This document shows positions 49,656 through 50,181 of a stretch of 50,181 nt of DNA, piece by piece. This DNA is from Levilactobacillus senmaizukei DSM 21775 = NBRC 103853 (lineage in GTDB: Bacteria > Bacillota > Bacilli > Lactobacillales > Lactobacillaceae): positions 1-50,181 of the forward strand of contig NZ_BCWD01000017.1 of the NCBI RefSeq assembly GCF_001592085.1. The letters are read 5' to 3'. Made by a program: the position numbers and the translations under genes. The stretch's first letter is position 1; each line of letters opens with the position of its first letter. The notes under the pieces are model-generated. The model saw only the letters and a list, made by a program, of their open reading frames with translations. It was not told where the DNA came from and did not search any database.

Positions 49656-49948
49656 GCTAATGCGAGATTGTACCTGCACTAGCTGGATTGAGCCACTTTG
49701 ATTTGGCCAGGAACCACTTAAATACGCCGAATTGTTTATAAATCAAATAGTAGCCACTAAGCTCTTAAAAAAGTTCAGAAGAAGACTCTGTGGGTAAAAT
49801 TAAATGACTGGCAACCATTGATTTGGTTCTACACACTCTCTAAACATCCCCAGGAACACCCACAAGTCACCAGGTTATCACCAGTTTCATGTACGATCGA
49901 TGAGCTGTTAGTTATGCAACTAGCGGCTTTTTTGAACGGGACGAATTG
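49656..49948. other. Intergenic region without a supported gene
   Basis: AT-rich, no ribosome site with a following frame of note, no strong hairpin. The right end probably includes the terminal sequence of the IS30-family element, but the repeat could not be confirmed. Confidence 0.5.
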
Positions 49949-50181
49949 TCAAACCAAGCGCAACACTTTATCAAACAAACCCTCTTCGGGGGTACAGTAA
50001 TCTAGAACCTTTCTTGGGCGGTGGGTTAGCTGCCATTGGCAGCTCTTAATTTTCTCGTCTGTCCGTGGTTCTAGACTTTTATTTTAGGGAAGTATTCTCG
50101 AATCAAACCATTTGTATTCTCGTTTGTCCCTCGTTGTTGAGGCACATATGGATCTGGCCAGTAGACAGTAACCCCAAGTCC
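49949..50181 (-). mobile_element. IS30-family transposase, C-terminal fragment with frameshift (cut by window end)
   Basis: Minus strand: TVYWPDPYVPQQRGTNENTN and GLIREYFPK, the IS30 DDE C-terminal signature. After a one-base shift in an A-rich run near 50085 it continues as SLEPRTDEKIKSCQWQL, then THRPRKVLDYCTPEEGLFDK and a TGA stop. The shift would truncate the protein, unless the A-run is a slippery site. The 5' part lies outside the window. Confidence 0.83.

Noticed and set aside
1-50181. CRISPR array, phage defence operon or replication origin
   Set aside because: No regularly spaced repeats, cas genes, DnaA-box clusters or recognisable defence genes were seen.

Overview
The window looks like a chromosomal segment of a mid-GC Lactobacillaceae (a Levilactobacillus-like lactic acid bacterium, by overall impression). 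Pointers are the strong GGAGG ribosome sites, the secreted D,D-carboxypeptidases and NlpC/P60 protein with lactobacillar signal peptides and SH3/GW-like repeats, an LtaS-type lipoteichoic acid synthase, a DUF2316 protein, ECF-type thiamine precursor uptake, and IS3- and IS30-family remnants. Genus and species cannot be fixed from the sequence alone.

Layout. (1) 1-7.7 kb: two divergent, paralogous ABC operons of the TrpXYZ (aromatic amino acid) type flank a degV gene. Each has its own long 5' leader with a promoter, a short leader peptide, alternating stems and a terminator. The minus-strand leader peptide ends in a Phe-rich run (FAFSFFFR); the plus-strand one carries a single Trp codon three codons before its stop. 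Both fit ribosome-mediated attenuation, unexpected in a group that normally controls such genes with T-boxes. These leaders are the main discovery of the window. (2) 7.7-33.4 kb: housekeeping and envelope genes: beta-hydroxyacid dehydrogenase, TerC, serine hydrolase, GH73 glucosaminidase, DUF218, choloylglycine hydrolase family, MMPL transporter, MerR regulator, NlpC/P60, histidine phosphatase, LtaS, ferredoxin-NADP reductase, two DUF915 hydrolases, PrsW, nucleoside hydrolase, a lone PTS EIIC, two Cof-type HAD phosphatases and two tandem S11 D,D-carboxypeptidases. (3) 33.5-37.1 kb: a TPP riboswitch controls ykoE-ykoD-ykoC-tenA, a thiamine-pyrimidine uptake and salvage operon. (4) 37.1-46.0 kb: small membrane proteins, a macrodomain protein, a four-repeat protein of unknown function, L-asparaginase, a guanine-class riboswitch with a xanthine-type permease, and a NatAB-like ABC exporter. 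(5) 46.1-50.2 kb: a tRNA-Ala(CGC) marks the border of a visibly AT-richer, decayed region with a broken IS3-family element, a frameshifted SDR oxidoreductase, an intact MarR-DUF2316 pair and the end of an IS30-family transposase.

Working together: the two aromatic amino acid operons appear to be separately tuned importers, one sensing Phe-tRNA and one Trp-tRNA supply through leader translation. The thiamine and purine modules are riboswitch-controlled salvage systems. Much of the rest builds or remodels the cell wall. No CRISPR array, prophage or replication origin was seen.
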